A DNA stretch of 28,502 bases from Clostridiales bacterium UBA6386 (GTDB taxonomy: Bacteria > Bacillota > Clostridia > Oscillospirales > Oscillospiraceae): positions 56,281 through 84,782 of the forward strand of contig DJQM01000035.1 of assembly GCA_002437585.1 (NCBI GenBank), written 5' to 3'. Below the pieces are notes generated by a model. It was given only the letters and a program-made list of their open reading frames with translations. It did not search any database and was not told the origin of the DNA. This document shows positions 12,942-20,711 of the stretch, one piece after another. The position numbers were made by a program, and so were the translations under genes. The first letter of the stretch is position 1. Every line of letters begins with the position of its first letter.

Positions 12942-14948
12942 ATGTATCGATTACTGGAACTCAATCCGCAGCTCCAGCCCTTCGCCGGAGACATCGATCT
13001 GAGAATGGAGCTGTACCGCTCCGCCAAGGGGCGGATTCTGGGAAAAGACCAGACCCTGAACGACTTTGCCAACGCCTATAACTACTATGGCTTCCATCCT
13101 GCCGACGGAGGCTGGTACTACCGGGAGTGGGCTCCAGCCGCCTATCAGCTCTATCTGGAGGGCGAATTCAACGGCTGGAACAAGACCTCCCATCCCCTGA
13201 AAAAGCTGGAGGGCGGCAACTGGGAGCTGTTCCTGCCCGGCGACGACGCTCTGTGGGAGGGCTGCCGGGTGAAGACCGTGGTGGAGGCCAATATGTGCCT
13301 TACCGAGCACATTCCCCTGTACGCCCGGCGGGTGGTGCAGAACAAGGAAACCATCACCTTCGAGTGCGAGGTCACAGACGACCGGAAGACCTTTCCCTGG
13401 ACGGATAAGGACTTCGTGGGCAACGACCAGCTGTACATTTATGAAGCTCATGTGGGCATGGCTCAGGAGGAAGGGCGCATCGGCACCTATCGGGAATTTG
13501 CCGATCTGACCCTGCCCCGGATCCAGAGAGCGGGCTACAACACCGTCCAGCTCATGGCCATCATGGAGCATCCCTATTACGGCTCCTTCGGCTATCAGGT
13601 GTCCAATTTCTACGCCGCCTCCTCCTGGTTCGGCAAACCCGAAGACCTGAAATACCTGGTGAACAAAGCCCACGCCATGGGCATCCGGGTGCTGCTGGAT
13701 GTGGTGCACTCCCACGCGGTGAAGAATACCGCCGAGGGCATCAACATGTTCGACGGCACCACCTGGCAGTTCTTCCACGACGGAGGCAAGGGCGATCATC
13801 CCGCCTGGGGAACCAAGTGCTTCGACTATGGCAAAACCGGAGTGCTCCACTTCCTGCTGAGCAACCTGAAATTCTGGATGACCGAGTACCACTTCGACGG
13901 CTTCCGGTTTGACGGCGTTACCTCCATGCTCTACCACGACCATGGTCTGGGCACGGATTTCAACACAAATGACAAATATTTCTCCTACAATACCCACACC
14001 GAGGCCATCACCTATTTGCAGCTGGCCAATGAGCTGATCCGTCAGGTCAGCCCCAAGGCCATTACCATCGCCGAGGATATGTCCGGTATGCCCGGCATGG
14101 GGCTGCCCATTGCCGACGGCGGCATCGGCTTTGACTACCGGCTGGGCATGGGGCTGCCGGATATGTGGATCAAGACCGTGAAGGAAAAGTCCGACGAGCA
14201 ATGGAACATCTTTCAGATGTGGTGCAGCATGTGCCTGCGCCGTCCGGGAGAAAAAACCATCGCCTATGTGGAGTCCCACGACCAGGCGTTGGTGGGCGAT
14301 CAGACCCTGATCTTCCGGCTGGCGGGAGCCAACATGTACACCGACATGAACAAGGACTGCCACAATCCCAGAATCGATCGGGCCATCGCCCTGCACAAGA
14401 TGATCCGCCTGTTCACCCTGGGCGGCGGCGGAGAGGGCTACCTGAACTTCATGGGCAACGAGTTTGGCCATCCGGAGTGGATCGACTTTCCCAGAGAGGG
14501 CAACGGCTGGAGCTTCCACTACTGCCGCCGGCAATGGAGCCTGCTGGACAACGGAATGCTGAAATACCAGTGGCTGGGAGATTTCGACCGGGATATGCTG
14601 AAGGTGACTCAGGAGAACCGGATTTTCGATCAGAAAATGGGCGACCTGCTTCTGAACAAGGAGCCGGAGAAAACCCTGGTCTTCTATCGCAATGGGCTGC
14701 TCTTCGCCTTCAACTTCCATCCCTGTCAAAGCCTGACGAATGTGCTGGTGCCCGTACCCCGACCCGGGGAGTACACCGTGGAGCTGTGTACCGACGACGA
14801 CAAATACGGCGGCTTCCATCAGGTGGCGCACATCCCCTACCCCACCAAACGGTTTGACGGCAAGGACTATGTGGAGCTGTACCTGCCCGCCCGCACCGCC
14901 ATTGTACTTAAAGAACATGTGATACTTCCGAAGGAAGAAAAGAAATAA
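12942..14948 (+). CDS. 1,4-alpha-glucan branching enzyme, eukaryotic type
   Basis: A 668-residue GH13 enzyme that makes alpha-1,6 branches in glycogen. An N-terminal CBM48-like domain (REWAPAAYQLYLEGEFNGW, 62-80) precedes the barrel: LLDVVHSH (251-258), nucleophile D324 in GFRFDGVTSML, acid/base E378 in AITIAEDMSG, and transition-state Asp D447 in ESHDQ. The stretch FMGNEFGHPEWIDFPREGN, then YCRRQWSL, is characteristic of the GH13_8 (plant/animal GBE-like) group rather than the usual bacterial GH13_9 GlgB. A C-terminal beta domain ends the protein. It has its own promoter and terminator, and no other glycogen gene is adjacent. Function is very likely branching; exact glucan substrate unknown. 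Confidence 0.92.
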   Translation: MYRLLELNPQLQPFAGDIDLRMELYRSAKGRILGKDQTLNDFANAYNYYGFHPADGGWYYREWAPAAYQLYLEGEFNGWNKTSHPLKKLEGGNWELFLPGDDALWEGCRVKTVVEANMCLTEHIPLYARRVVQNKETITFECEVTDDRKTFPWTDKDFVGNDQLYIYEAHVGMAQEEGRIGTYREFADLTLPRIQRAGYNTVQLMAIMEHPYYGSFGYQVSNFYAASSWFGKPEDLKYLVNKAHAMGIRVLLDVVHSHAVKNTAEGINMFDGTTWQFFHDGGKGDHPAWGTKCFDYGKTGVLHFLLSNLKFWMTEYHFDGFRFDGVTSMLYHDHGLGTDFNTNDKYFSYNTHTEAITYLQLANELIRQVSPKAITIAEDMSGMPGMGLPIADGGIGFDYRLGMGLPDMWIKTVKEKSDEQWNIFQMWCSMCLRRPGEKTIAYVESHDQALVGDQTLIFRLAGANMYTDMNKDCHNPRIDRAIALHKMIRLFTLGGGGEGYLNFMGNEFGHPEWIDFPREGNGWSFHYCRRQWSLLDNGMLKYQWLGDFDRDMLKVTQENRIFDQKMGDLLLNKEPEKTLVFYRNGLLFAFNFHPCQSLTNVLVPVPRPGEYTVELCTDDDKYGGFHQVAHIPYPTKRFDGKDYVELYLPARTAIVLKEHVILPKEEKK

Positions 14949-14954
14949 CGAAAC

Positions 14955-14986
14955 CCGGCGCGGTTCCAGACATGGAACCGCGCCGG
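14955..14986. terminator. Shared terminator between convergent branching enzyme and glutamine synthetase genes
   Basis: Perfect 13-bp arms CCGGCGCGGTTCC / GGAACCGCGCCGG with a 6-nt loop. The T tracts on both sides are weak, so it may work in both directions. Confidence 0.75.
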
Positions 14987-14994
14987 TTGGCGTT

Positions 14995-17079
14995 TTAGTA
15001 GAACAGCAGGTCAGAGTAAGTCGGGAATGGCCAATGGCTCTTATCCGTCAGGGTCTCCAGGAGGTCAGCCTGGGCGCGGACGGCCTCCATCCGAGGCTGC
15101 ACCGCCCGGTGGTAATGCACAGCCGCTTCCTCCGCCCCTCCAGGCACCTGGGAAAGGGACTGCTTCAGAGCCTCCACCGCCTCATACAGGCCGTCGCAGC
15201 CGGTGCTGAGGGAGGCCGCCAGCCCGGACTCCGCCTTACAGGGCAAACCCAGGTTCTTCTTCACCGCAATGCCGTCGCACAACTCCTTGGTATAGCCCAG
15301 GGCGGCAGGCAAAATCTGATGCAGAGCCATGTCGATCATGGTCTTGGCCTCGATGGCCACCACCTTGTTGTAGGCATCCAGGTGAATGCGATAGCGCGCC
15401 CGGAATTCCGTCTCGGTGAAAACCCCGTGGCGGGTGACCAGGTCTACATTCTTGGCACTGACATAGGTGGGCATGGCCTCCGCCGTGGAGGGCAGGTTGC
15501 TCAGACCCCGGCGGGCGGCCTCCTGCTTCCATTCCTCGCTGTAGCCGTTGCCGCTGAAAATGATCCGGCTGTGTTCCGTCAGTGCCTTGCAGACCAGGGT
15601 TTGCAGGGCAGCGTCAAAATCCTCCGCCTTTTCCAAAACGTCTGCAAACCGCCCCAGCTCCTCGGCCATAATGGTATTCAGGGCGATGTTGGGGCCGGAC
15701 ACGGACTGGGAGGAACCCAGCATCCGGAACTCGAACTTGTTTCCGGTGAAGGCCAGGGGGCTGGTACGGTTCCGGTCGGTGGTGTCCTTGGGGATCATGG
15801 GCAGTACGTCCACGCCGATGCGCAGGACGCCCTTGCCCGGCTCGGTGTAGTTGGTACCGTCGATGATGGACTTGACCACCGCATCCAGCTCGTCTCCCAG
15901 GTAAATGGAGACGATGGCGGGAGGTGCCTCGCTGGCACCCAGCCGGTGGTCGTTGCCGGCGGTGGCCACAGTGCAGCGCAGAAAATCCTGATACTCGTCC
16001 ACGCCGGCAATGAAGGCCGCCAGGAACACCAGGAACCGGGCGTTCTGCCGGGGGGTCTTGCCGGGGCTGAACAGGTTGCTGCCCGTGTCCGTGGACAGAG
16101 ACCAGTTGTCGTGCTTGCCGGAGCCGTTCACCCCGGCGAAGGGCTTTTCGTGGAGCAGACACACTAAGTTGTGCTTGGCTGCGCACTTTTTCATAATGGC
16201 CATCATCTTCTGATTGTCATCACAGGCGGTGTTGGCATCGGTGTAGACCGGAGCCAGCTCATGCTGACAGGGGGCGGCCTCGTTGTGCTTGGTCTTGCTG
16301 AGGATTCCCAGCCGCCAGAGCTGGTGATCCAAGTCCTGCATGAAGGAGGACACCCGGGTGCGGATGGTGCCGAAATAGTGGTCGTCCAGCTCCTGACCCT
16401 TGGGGGGCTGAGCACCGAAGAGGGTTCGGCCCGTCAGCCGCAGGTCCTCCCGCTGGGCATACAAGTCCTTAGGCAGGAGAAAATACTCCTGCTCCGCCCC
16501 CACGCAGGGGATGACACGCCGGGTTCTGGTGTCGCCGAAGAGCCGCAGAATCCGCAGAGCCTCCCGGGACACCTCGTCCATGGAGCGCAGCAGCGGGGTC
16601 TTCTTATCCAGGGACTCGCCGGTGTAGGAGAAGAAGCAGGTGGGAATGTACAGGCTTCCGTCCCGGACGAAGGCAAAGGAGGTAGGATCCCAGGCCGTAT
16701 AGCCCCGGGCCTCGAAGGTGGCCCGCAGACCGCCGGAGGGGAAGCTGGAGGCATCCGGTTCGCCCCGCACCAGCTCCTTGCCGGAGAATTCCATGATTAC
16801 CCGGCCGTCGCCGGTGGGAGAAATGAAGGAATCGTGCTTTTCCGCGGTAATGCCCGTCATGGGCTGGAACCAATGGGTGTAGTGGGTAGCCCCCTTCTCC
16901 AGAGCCCACTGCTTCATGGCCTCGGCGATTTCGTTGGCCACGTCCAGAGGCAGCCGCTCTCCCTGGGCAACGCAGTGCTTCCAGGCCTCGTAGGTCTGCA
17001 GGGGCAGCCGCTGCTTCATGGTCGCCTCATTAAAAACATCCTCGCCGAACCGCTCCGGCAGATCAAAAATCTCTTCCAT
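14995..17079 (-). CDS. glnN: Glutamine synthetase type III
   Basis: A 694-residue enzyme joining ammonia and glutamate with ATP; it forms a double-ring dodecamer. The length, and the blocks THYTHWFQPMTG, FPSGGLRATFEARGYTAWD, EQEYFLL, the VNGSGKHDNWSL glutamate/ATP region, and NDHRLGASEAPPAI, all fit the GSIII class, distinct from the 450-residue GSI. The ATG at 17079 (MEEIFDLPERFGEDVF) was chosen over an earlier in-frame ATG because the longer N-terminus is not family-like and the predicted -10 lies just upstream of it. It is divergent from an aspartate-type aminotransferase, which would supply glutamate-linked nitrogen exchange. Confidence 0.95.
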   Translation of the reverse strand: MEEIFDLPERFGEDVFNEATMKQRLPLQTYEAWKHCVAQGERLPLDVANEIAEAMKQWALEKGATHYTHWFQPMTGITAEKHDSFISPTGDGRVIMEFSGKELVRGEPDASSFPSGGLRATFEARGYTAWDPTSFAFVRDGSLYIPTCFFSYTGESLDKKTPLLRSMDEVSREALRILRLFGDTRTRRVIPCVGAEQEYFLLPKDLYAQREDLRLTGRTLFGAQPPKGQELDDHYFGTIRTRVSSFMQDLDHQLWRLGILSKTKHNEAAPCQHELAPVYTDANTACDDNQKMMAIMKKCAAKHNLVCLLHEKPFAGVNGSGKHDNWSLSTDTGSNLFSPGKTPRQNARFLVFLAAFIAGVDEYQDFLRCTVATAGNDHRLGASEAPPAIVSIYLGDELDAVVKSIIDGTNYTEPGKGVLRIGVDVLPMIPKDTTDRNRTSPLAFTGNKFEFRMLGSSQSVSGPNIALNTIMAEELGRFADVLEKAEDFDAALQTLVCKALTEHSRIIFSGNGYSEEWKQEAARRGLSNLPSTAEAMPTYVSAKNVDLVTRHGVFTETEFRARYRIHLDAYNKVVAIEAKTMIDMALHQILPAALGYTKELCDGIAVKKNLGLPCKAESGLAASLSTGCDGLYEAVEALKQSLSQVPGGAEEAAVHYHRAVQPRMEAVRAQADLLETLTDKSHWPFPTYSDLLFY

Positions 17080-17129
17080 GGGCGCACGTCCTTTCCGGCA
17101 GATTGCATAGCAATCCATTTTATGATCCG

Positions 17130-17158
17130 ATTCTATCCCGGATTTTCCGAAAATGCAA
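17130..17158 (-). promoter_or_regulatory. Promoter of the glutamine synthetase III gene
   Basis: TTGCAT (17153-17158 on the minus strand), 17-bp spacer, TAGAAT (17130-17135). The transcribed leader contains the small dyad GATTGC-ATA-GCAATC at 17101-17115, which may be a regulatory site. No GlnR-type box was recognised. Confidence 0.75.
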
Positions 17159-17264
17159 GGCGTGATTGTGCAGTAAAAACATTTATCGTTTGGGCTGGGG
17201 TTTGTGCATTCCACCTAATTGTCCGTCTTACGCCTTGGAAAATGAATTTTGAGTGAAAATCGTC

Positions 17265-17293
17265 TTGCATTTTTCAGCACTTTCGCATATAAT
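17265..17293 (+). promoter_or_regulatory. Promoter of the aspartate-type aminotransferase gene
   Basis: TTGCAT (17265-17270), 17-bp spacer, perfect TATAAT (17288-17293). Confidence 0.85.
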
Positions 17294-17335
17294 TAGCCTG
17301 CAAATAGCTGGGATTTCAGAGAAAGGATGATTTTT

Positions 17336-18613
17336 GTGACCCCTTATTCTTGCATGAGCACCGCCGACCTGTCCCGGGAATACGCCACGGTTCTGGACGA
17401 TTACGATCAGCTCAAGACCCAGAATCTGAAGCTGAACATGGCTCGGGGCAAGCCCGCCAAGGCGCAGCTGGATCTGGTTTCCGGCCTGCTCACCGCTTTG
17501 ACCGATCCCGCAGACTGCATCACCGACGGTATCGACGCCCGGAACTACGGCGAGCTGGCCGGTCTGCCCTGCGCAAAGCGGTACTGGGCGGAAATTCTGG
17601 ACTGTAAGCCTGAAAATATTTTTGTCGGCGGCGTAGCCAGCCTGAATCTGATGTTCGATATCGTCTCCCGGGCTTATACCCACGGCCTGAAGGACAGTCC
17701 CCGCCCCTGGTGCCGGGAGGAAAAAGTGAAGGTTCTCTGCCCCGCTCCGGGCTACGACCGGCATTTTGCCATTACGGAGAACTTCGGCGCGGAGCTGATC
17801 CCCGTGCCCATGACCCCGGAGGGGCCGGACATGGACGTGGTGGAGAAGCTGGTGGGGGATCCCCAGGTGAAGCTTATCTGGACGGTGCCCAAATACTCCA
17901 ATCCCGACGGCATTATCTACAGCGAGGAAACCATCCGGCGGTTTGCGAATCTGAAGCCCGCCGCCCCGGATTTCACCATCATGTGGGACAACGCTTACAG
18001 CCTTCACCAGTTCCGGGGCGACTATGTCCCCTTCCCGGACATTCTGTCCCTGTGCGAAAAGGCCGGCCGGCCGGATATGGTCATCGAGTTCGCCTCCACC
18101 TCCAAGATCACCTTTGCCGGCGGCGGCATTTCCTGCATTGCGGCCAGTGAAGCGAACATTGCCTATCTGAGCAGGCTCTTCGGCATTCAGATGATCTCCC
18201 AGGACAAGGTCAACCAGCTGCGCCATGTGCGCTATCTGCGTGACAAAGCCCACACGCTGGAGATCATGAAGCTTCATGCAGACATTCTGGCTCCTAAGTT
18301 CAATGTGGTTTCCCAGTGGCTGAACCGGGAGCTGAAGTCCCTGGGCATTGCCCACTGGAACGATCCCAGCGGCGGCTATTTCGTCAGCCTGTACGTTCTG
18401 CCAGGCACCGCCAAACGGGTATGGCAGCTGTGCAAGCAGGCGGGCGTGGTTCTCACCGGTGCCGGTGCCACCTACCCCTACCGCAACGACCCCACGGATT
18501 CCAACCTGCGCATTGCTCCCAGCCTGCCTCCGGTGGAGGAGCTGGAGAAGGCCATGGAGGTGCTGACCACCAGCGTCAAGCTGGCAGCCCTGGAAAAGCT
18601 GATGCAGGAATAA
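17336..18613 (+). CDS. Aspartate-type aminotransferase of the PF12897 (Asp_aminotransf / MocR-like) family
   Basis: A 425-residue PLP enzyme of the class I-gamma-like group, different from the one at the left of the window. Seen: NLKLNMARGKPAKAQLDL at the start, LAGLPCAKRYWAEIL, PKYSNPDG in place of NPxNPTG, the PLP Asp in MWDNAYSLHQF, and the Schiff-base lysine in STSKITFAGGG. The start GTG at 17336 is 8 nt after AAAGGA; the ATG at 17327 touches the ribosome binding site and is too close, while the ATG at 17354 is a second possibility. Characterised relatives transfer amino groups between aspartate and 2-oxoglutarate. It is divergent from glutamine synthetase, consistent with nitrogen assimilation. 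Confidence 0.9.
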   Translation: MTPYSCMSTADLSREYATVLDDYDQLKTQNLKLNMARGKPAKAQLDLVSGLLTALTDPADCITDGIDARNYGELAGLPCAKRYWAEILDCKPENIFVGGVASLNLMFDIVSRAYTHGLKDSPRPWCREEKVKVLCPAPGYDRHFAITENFGAELIPVPMTPEGPDMDVVEKLVGDPQVKLIWTVPKYSNPDGIIYSEETIRRFANLKPAAPDFTIMWDNAYSLHQFRGDYVPFPDILSLCEKAGRPDMVIEFASTSKITFAGGGISCIAASEANIAYLSRLFGIQMISQDKVNQLRHVRYLRDKAHTLEIMKLHADILAPKFNVVSQWLNRELKSLGIAHWNDPSGGYFVSLYVLPGTAKRVWQLCKQAGVVLTGAGATYPYRNDPTDSNLRIAPSLPPVEELEKAMEVLTTSVKLAALEKLMQE

Positions 18614-18617
18614 AAAT

Positions 18618-18649
18618 ACAGTGCCGAATCCGACTGGATCCGGCACTGT
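18618..18649. terminator. Terminator between convergent aminotransferase and DUF2974 genes
   Basis: Stem ACAGTGCCG-ATCC / GGAT-CGGCACTGT with one mismatch and a 4-nt loop, followed by TTATTTCT on the plus strand. Confidence 0.75.
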
Positions 18650-18673
18650 TATTTCTATTTCCACGCTTCCGGT

Positions 18674-19780
18674 TCATTTCTCCTTCCCGGCGGGAAGGGA
18701 CTTTGCAGACATTGTCGCATAGGCCTTTCGTGCCGCGCAAACGAGTCCCTGGAACTCCTCGGACAGCAGATGACGCATATCCGCGTCGGCGGACAGGGTC
18801 TTGGCGTAGGCCAGAAGGTTCTTCGGCTGGAACACATCCGTGGCGTGTTCCGCCGAGCCGGTGGTGAGCAAAGCATACATCTCCTCCACCAGCCGGTTCC
18901 GCTCCTGGTTGGTCATGCTGGCAAACCAATTTTTAATGGTAGCGTCCATAAACTGGGAAGAGCCGGTAATCCCCTCCAGCCGCACGAAGTCCGCCCCCAG
19001 CACCTCCCAGGAATAGGGGTCGTGCTGCATGATGCCCACACTGGAGCTGCGCAGAACCTGGTATGGCTCCTCGTGCTCCAGAAGCATCCCGATCACCGAG
19101 GACTGGGGCACAAAGGTGTGGATCCTGGGCACCATCTCCAGATAGCCCGGATCGCCCATCATGTACTTGGTAAAGCCCGGCCCATCGTTGTTGTAGACCT
19201 CCAGAATCCGGGCGCGAACCTGAGGCGAGCACCGGGCGGCGGCAAATACCGCCAGATTTCCGCCCTTGGAGTGCCCCGCCACCCGCATGGGTCTGCCGCA
19301 GGTCTGTGCCACCCGGCGAATGTATTCCTGCGCCAGCTGCTGAGATGGGATAGACTGCTGGAAGGTCATGTTGAAGTCCTCCTTCCAGCCCACCAGAGAA
19401 TTGTCCGTGCCCCGGTAGACCACAAACGCGGTGCCGTCACCCAGCAGGAAGGTCATGGCGGCAAACTGGGTCTCCTGCTCCGGCAGGAACTCGTTTTCGT
19501 ACAGGCACAGCTTTGTCTGTCCGAAGCGGGCAGTGGCCGCAGCGGCGCGAAGCAGATCCATATCCTTTTTCACACGCACCCGATTCTCCAGATCATCCAG
19601 TGTAAAGAACTCTGCGGCACAATCCCGGAGGGTGCCCGCCTGACTCGGCTCTGCCTTTGCCCTGTCTCCGTAAAACACATACGCCAAGGTGGAAAAAATC
19701 AGAGCGTCCACCGGATTGGGTGGATCCTGGGGAAAGGTCAGGTCTCCCCGCCAGGTCAGATAGTCAAACATATTCGTCAT
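18674..19780 (-). CDS. DUF2974 (Mbeg1-like) family protein with lipase-like fold
   Basis: A 368-residue protein. The start is ATG 19780 (MTNMFDYLTWRGDLTF), 8 nt after AAGGAGG. The family is defined by the N-terminal DYLxWRGDLTF motif and a central alpha/beta-hydrolase-like region: VVYRGTDNSLVGWKEDFNM, then the nucleophile-type elbow VAGHSKGGNLAVFAA at about residues 178-192, and YNNDGPGF. The elbow resembles class 3 lipases, so esterase activity is possible, but the function of the family is not established. No signal peptide is seen. It is convergent with the aminotransferase gene and divergent from the HD-domain gene. Confidence 0.88.
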   Translation of the reverse strand: MTNMFDYLTWRGDLTFPQDPPNPVDALIFSTLAYVFYGDRAKAEPSQAGTLRDCAAEFFTLDDLENRVRVKKDMDLLRAAAATARFGQTKLCLYENEFLPEQETQFAAMTFLLGDGTAFVVYRGTDNSLVGWKEDFNMTFQQSIPSQQLAQEYIRRVAQTCGRPMRVAGHSKGGNLAVFAAARCSPQVRARILEVYNNDGPGFTKYMMGDPGYLEMVPRIHTFVPQSSVIGMLLEHEEPYQVLRSSSVGIMQHDPYSWEVLGADFVRLEGITGSSQFMDATIKNWFASMTNQERNRLVEEMYALLTTGSAEHATDVFQPKNLLAYAKTLSADADMRHLLSEEFQGLVCAARKAYATMSAKSLPAGKEK

Positions 19781-19847
19781 ATTTCCAGCCTCCTTTTTCT
19801 TCATTCTACCAGACAATTGTAAAAAATTCTACCCCGTTTTGATCCCG

Positions 19848-19876
19848 TTGACAAATGTCCCGACTCGTCGTAAAAT
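19848..19876 (+). promoter_or_regulatory. Sigma-A promoter of the HD-domain gene
   Basis: TTGACA (19848-19853), 17-bp spacer, TAAAAT (19871-19876); same pattern as the branching-enzyme promoter. Confidence 0.82.
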
Positions 19877-19906
19877 AGATGGCAAAATCCGATAGGAGGG
19901 ATTGTT

Positions 19907-20485
19907 ATGGAATTGACCCGCAAGGAGGCACTTGACCTTCTGAGAAAGTACAATTCGGAGCCTTTTCACATCCAGCACGGACTGACAGTGGAAGGCGTTA
20001 TGCGCTGGTTTGCCCAGGAATACGGCGAGGATGCCGACTTCTGGGGGCTGTGCGGCCTGCTCCACGACGTGGACTTTGAAAAATGGCCGGAGCAGCACTG
20101 CCGGAAAGCCCCGGAGCTGCTGGCGGAGGTAAACGCCAGTCCGGAAATGGTGCACGCCATCTGCTCCCATGGCTATGGGATCTGCTGCGACGTGGAGCCT
20201 ACCGCCCGGATGGAGAAGATTCTCTTTGCCGTGGACGAGCTGACAGGCCTCGTTGGTGCCGCCGCCCGGATGCGGCCCAGCAAGTCCGTCATGGACATGG
20301 AGGTATCCTCCCTGAAAAAGAAGTTCAAGGACAAAAAATTCGCCGCGGGCTGCTCCCGGGACGTGATCCGTACCGGTGCCGAACGGCTAGGCTGGAGCCT
20401 GGACGAGCTGATGGAGAAGACCATTCTGGCCATGCGCTCCTGTGAAAGCTCCGTTGCCAAGGAAATGGAAGAAATGGGTATCTGA
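19907..20485 (+). CDS. HD-domain hydrolase
   Basis: A 192-residue soluble protein of the HD superfamily (metal-dependent phosphohydrolases). Metal-binding residues are visible as the early histidines in FHIQHGLTVEG, the HD pair in LLHDVDFEKW (about residues 52-61), and the later histidine in AICSHGYG. The C-terminal half, with VDELTGLVGAAARMRPSKSV and lysine-rich KKKFKDKKFA, is typical of clostridial HDIG-annotated proteins of this size. GGAGGG precedes the ATG by 6 nt. It stands alone between a promoter and a terminator. The substrate, probably a nucleotide or phosphoester, is unknown. Confidence 0.88.
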   Translation: MELTRKEALDLLRKYNSEPFHIQHGLTVEGVMRWFAQEYGEDADFWGLCGLLHDVDFEKWPEQHCRKAPELLAEVNASPEMVHAICSHGYGICCDVEPTARMEKILFAVDELTGLVGAAARMRPSKSVMDMEVSSLKKKFKDKKFAAGCSRDVIRTGAERLGWSLDELMEKTILAMRSCESSVAKEMEEMGI

Positions 20486-20527
20486 TAAATATGGGGCTGT
20501 TGCAAATCGCAACAGCCCCATATTTAT
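20485..20527. terminator. Long perfect hairpin directly after the HD-domain gene
   Basis: Nineteen-base perfect arms (from ATAAATATGGGG... to ...CCCCATATTTAT) around the loop AAATC. The first base belongs to the stop codon. The A/T-rich ends make it a plausible bidirectional terminator. Confidence 0.85.
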
Positions 20528-20550
20528 GCAAAATTTTATGGTTATTGTGT

Positions 20551-20575
20551 GTAGGGGCGGCCATTGGCCGCCTAC
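20551..20575. repeat. GTAGGGG-type palindromic module
   Basis: GTAGGGGCGGCC / ATT / GGCCGCCTAC forms a hairpin with a 2-nt bulge. The GTAGGGG lead is shared with the module at 28366-28391, although the stem sequence differs. Confidence 0.7.
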
Positions 20576-20602
20576 GGTTCCCCTTGTTGACCAAGGGGAA
20601 CC
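20576..20602. repeat. GGTTCCCCTT palindromic module
   Basis: Perfect 10-bp arms GGTTCCCCTT / AAGGGGAACC with loop GTTGACC, directly abutting the GTAGGGG module. Confidence 0.75.
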
Positions 20603-20614
20603 AAAGAGAAACGG

Positions 20615-20657
20615 ATTGCCACACCAGTGACATCGGTCACTGGTTCGCAATGACAGC
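20615..20657. repeat. Dispersed palindromic repeat, copy 2
   Basis: Bases 20620-20657 are identical to 100-137. Core hairpin ACCAGTGAC / ATCG / GTCACTGGT, flanked here by ATTGC (20615-20619) and GCAAT (20647-20651). Confidence 0.85.
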
Positions 20658-20672
20658 CTATTATTTTAGTGC

Positions 20673-20709
20673 AAAAAGTCCCTGAAAGCAAAGCTTTCAG
20701 GGACTTTTT
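20673..20709 (-). terminator. Terminator of the Na/phosphate cotransporter gene
   Basis: AAAAAGTCCCTGAAAGC / AAA / GCTTTCAGGGACTTTTT, 17-bp perfect arms ending in T on either strand; a bidirectional terminator. Confidence 0.92.
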
Positions 20710-20711
20710 TA

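Noticed and set aside
12951..14918. 655-codon open frame on the minus strand opposite the branching enzyme gene
   Set aside because: GC-rich third positions of the real gene leave the antisense frame open; the translation is low-complexity, without family motifs or a ribosome binding site.
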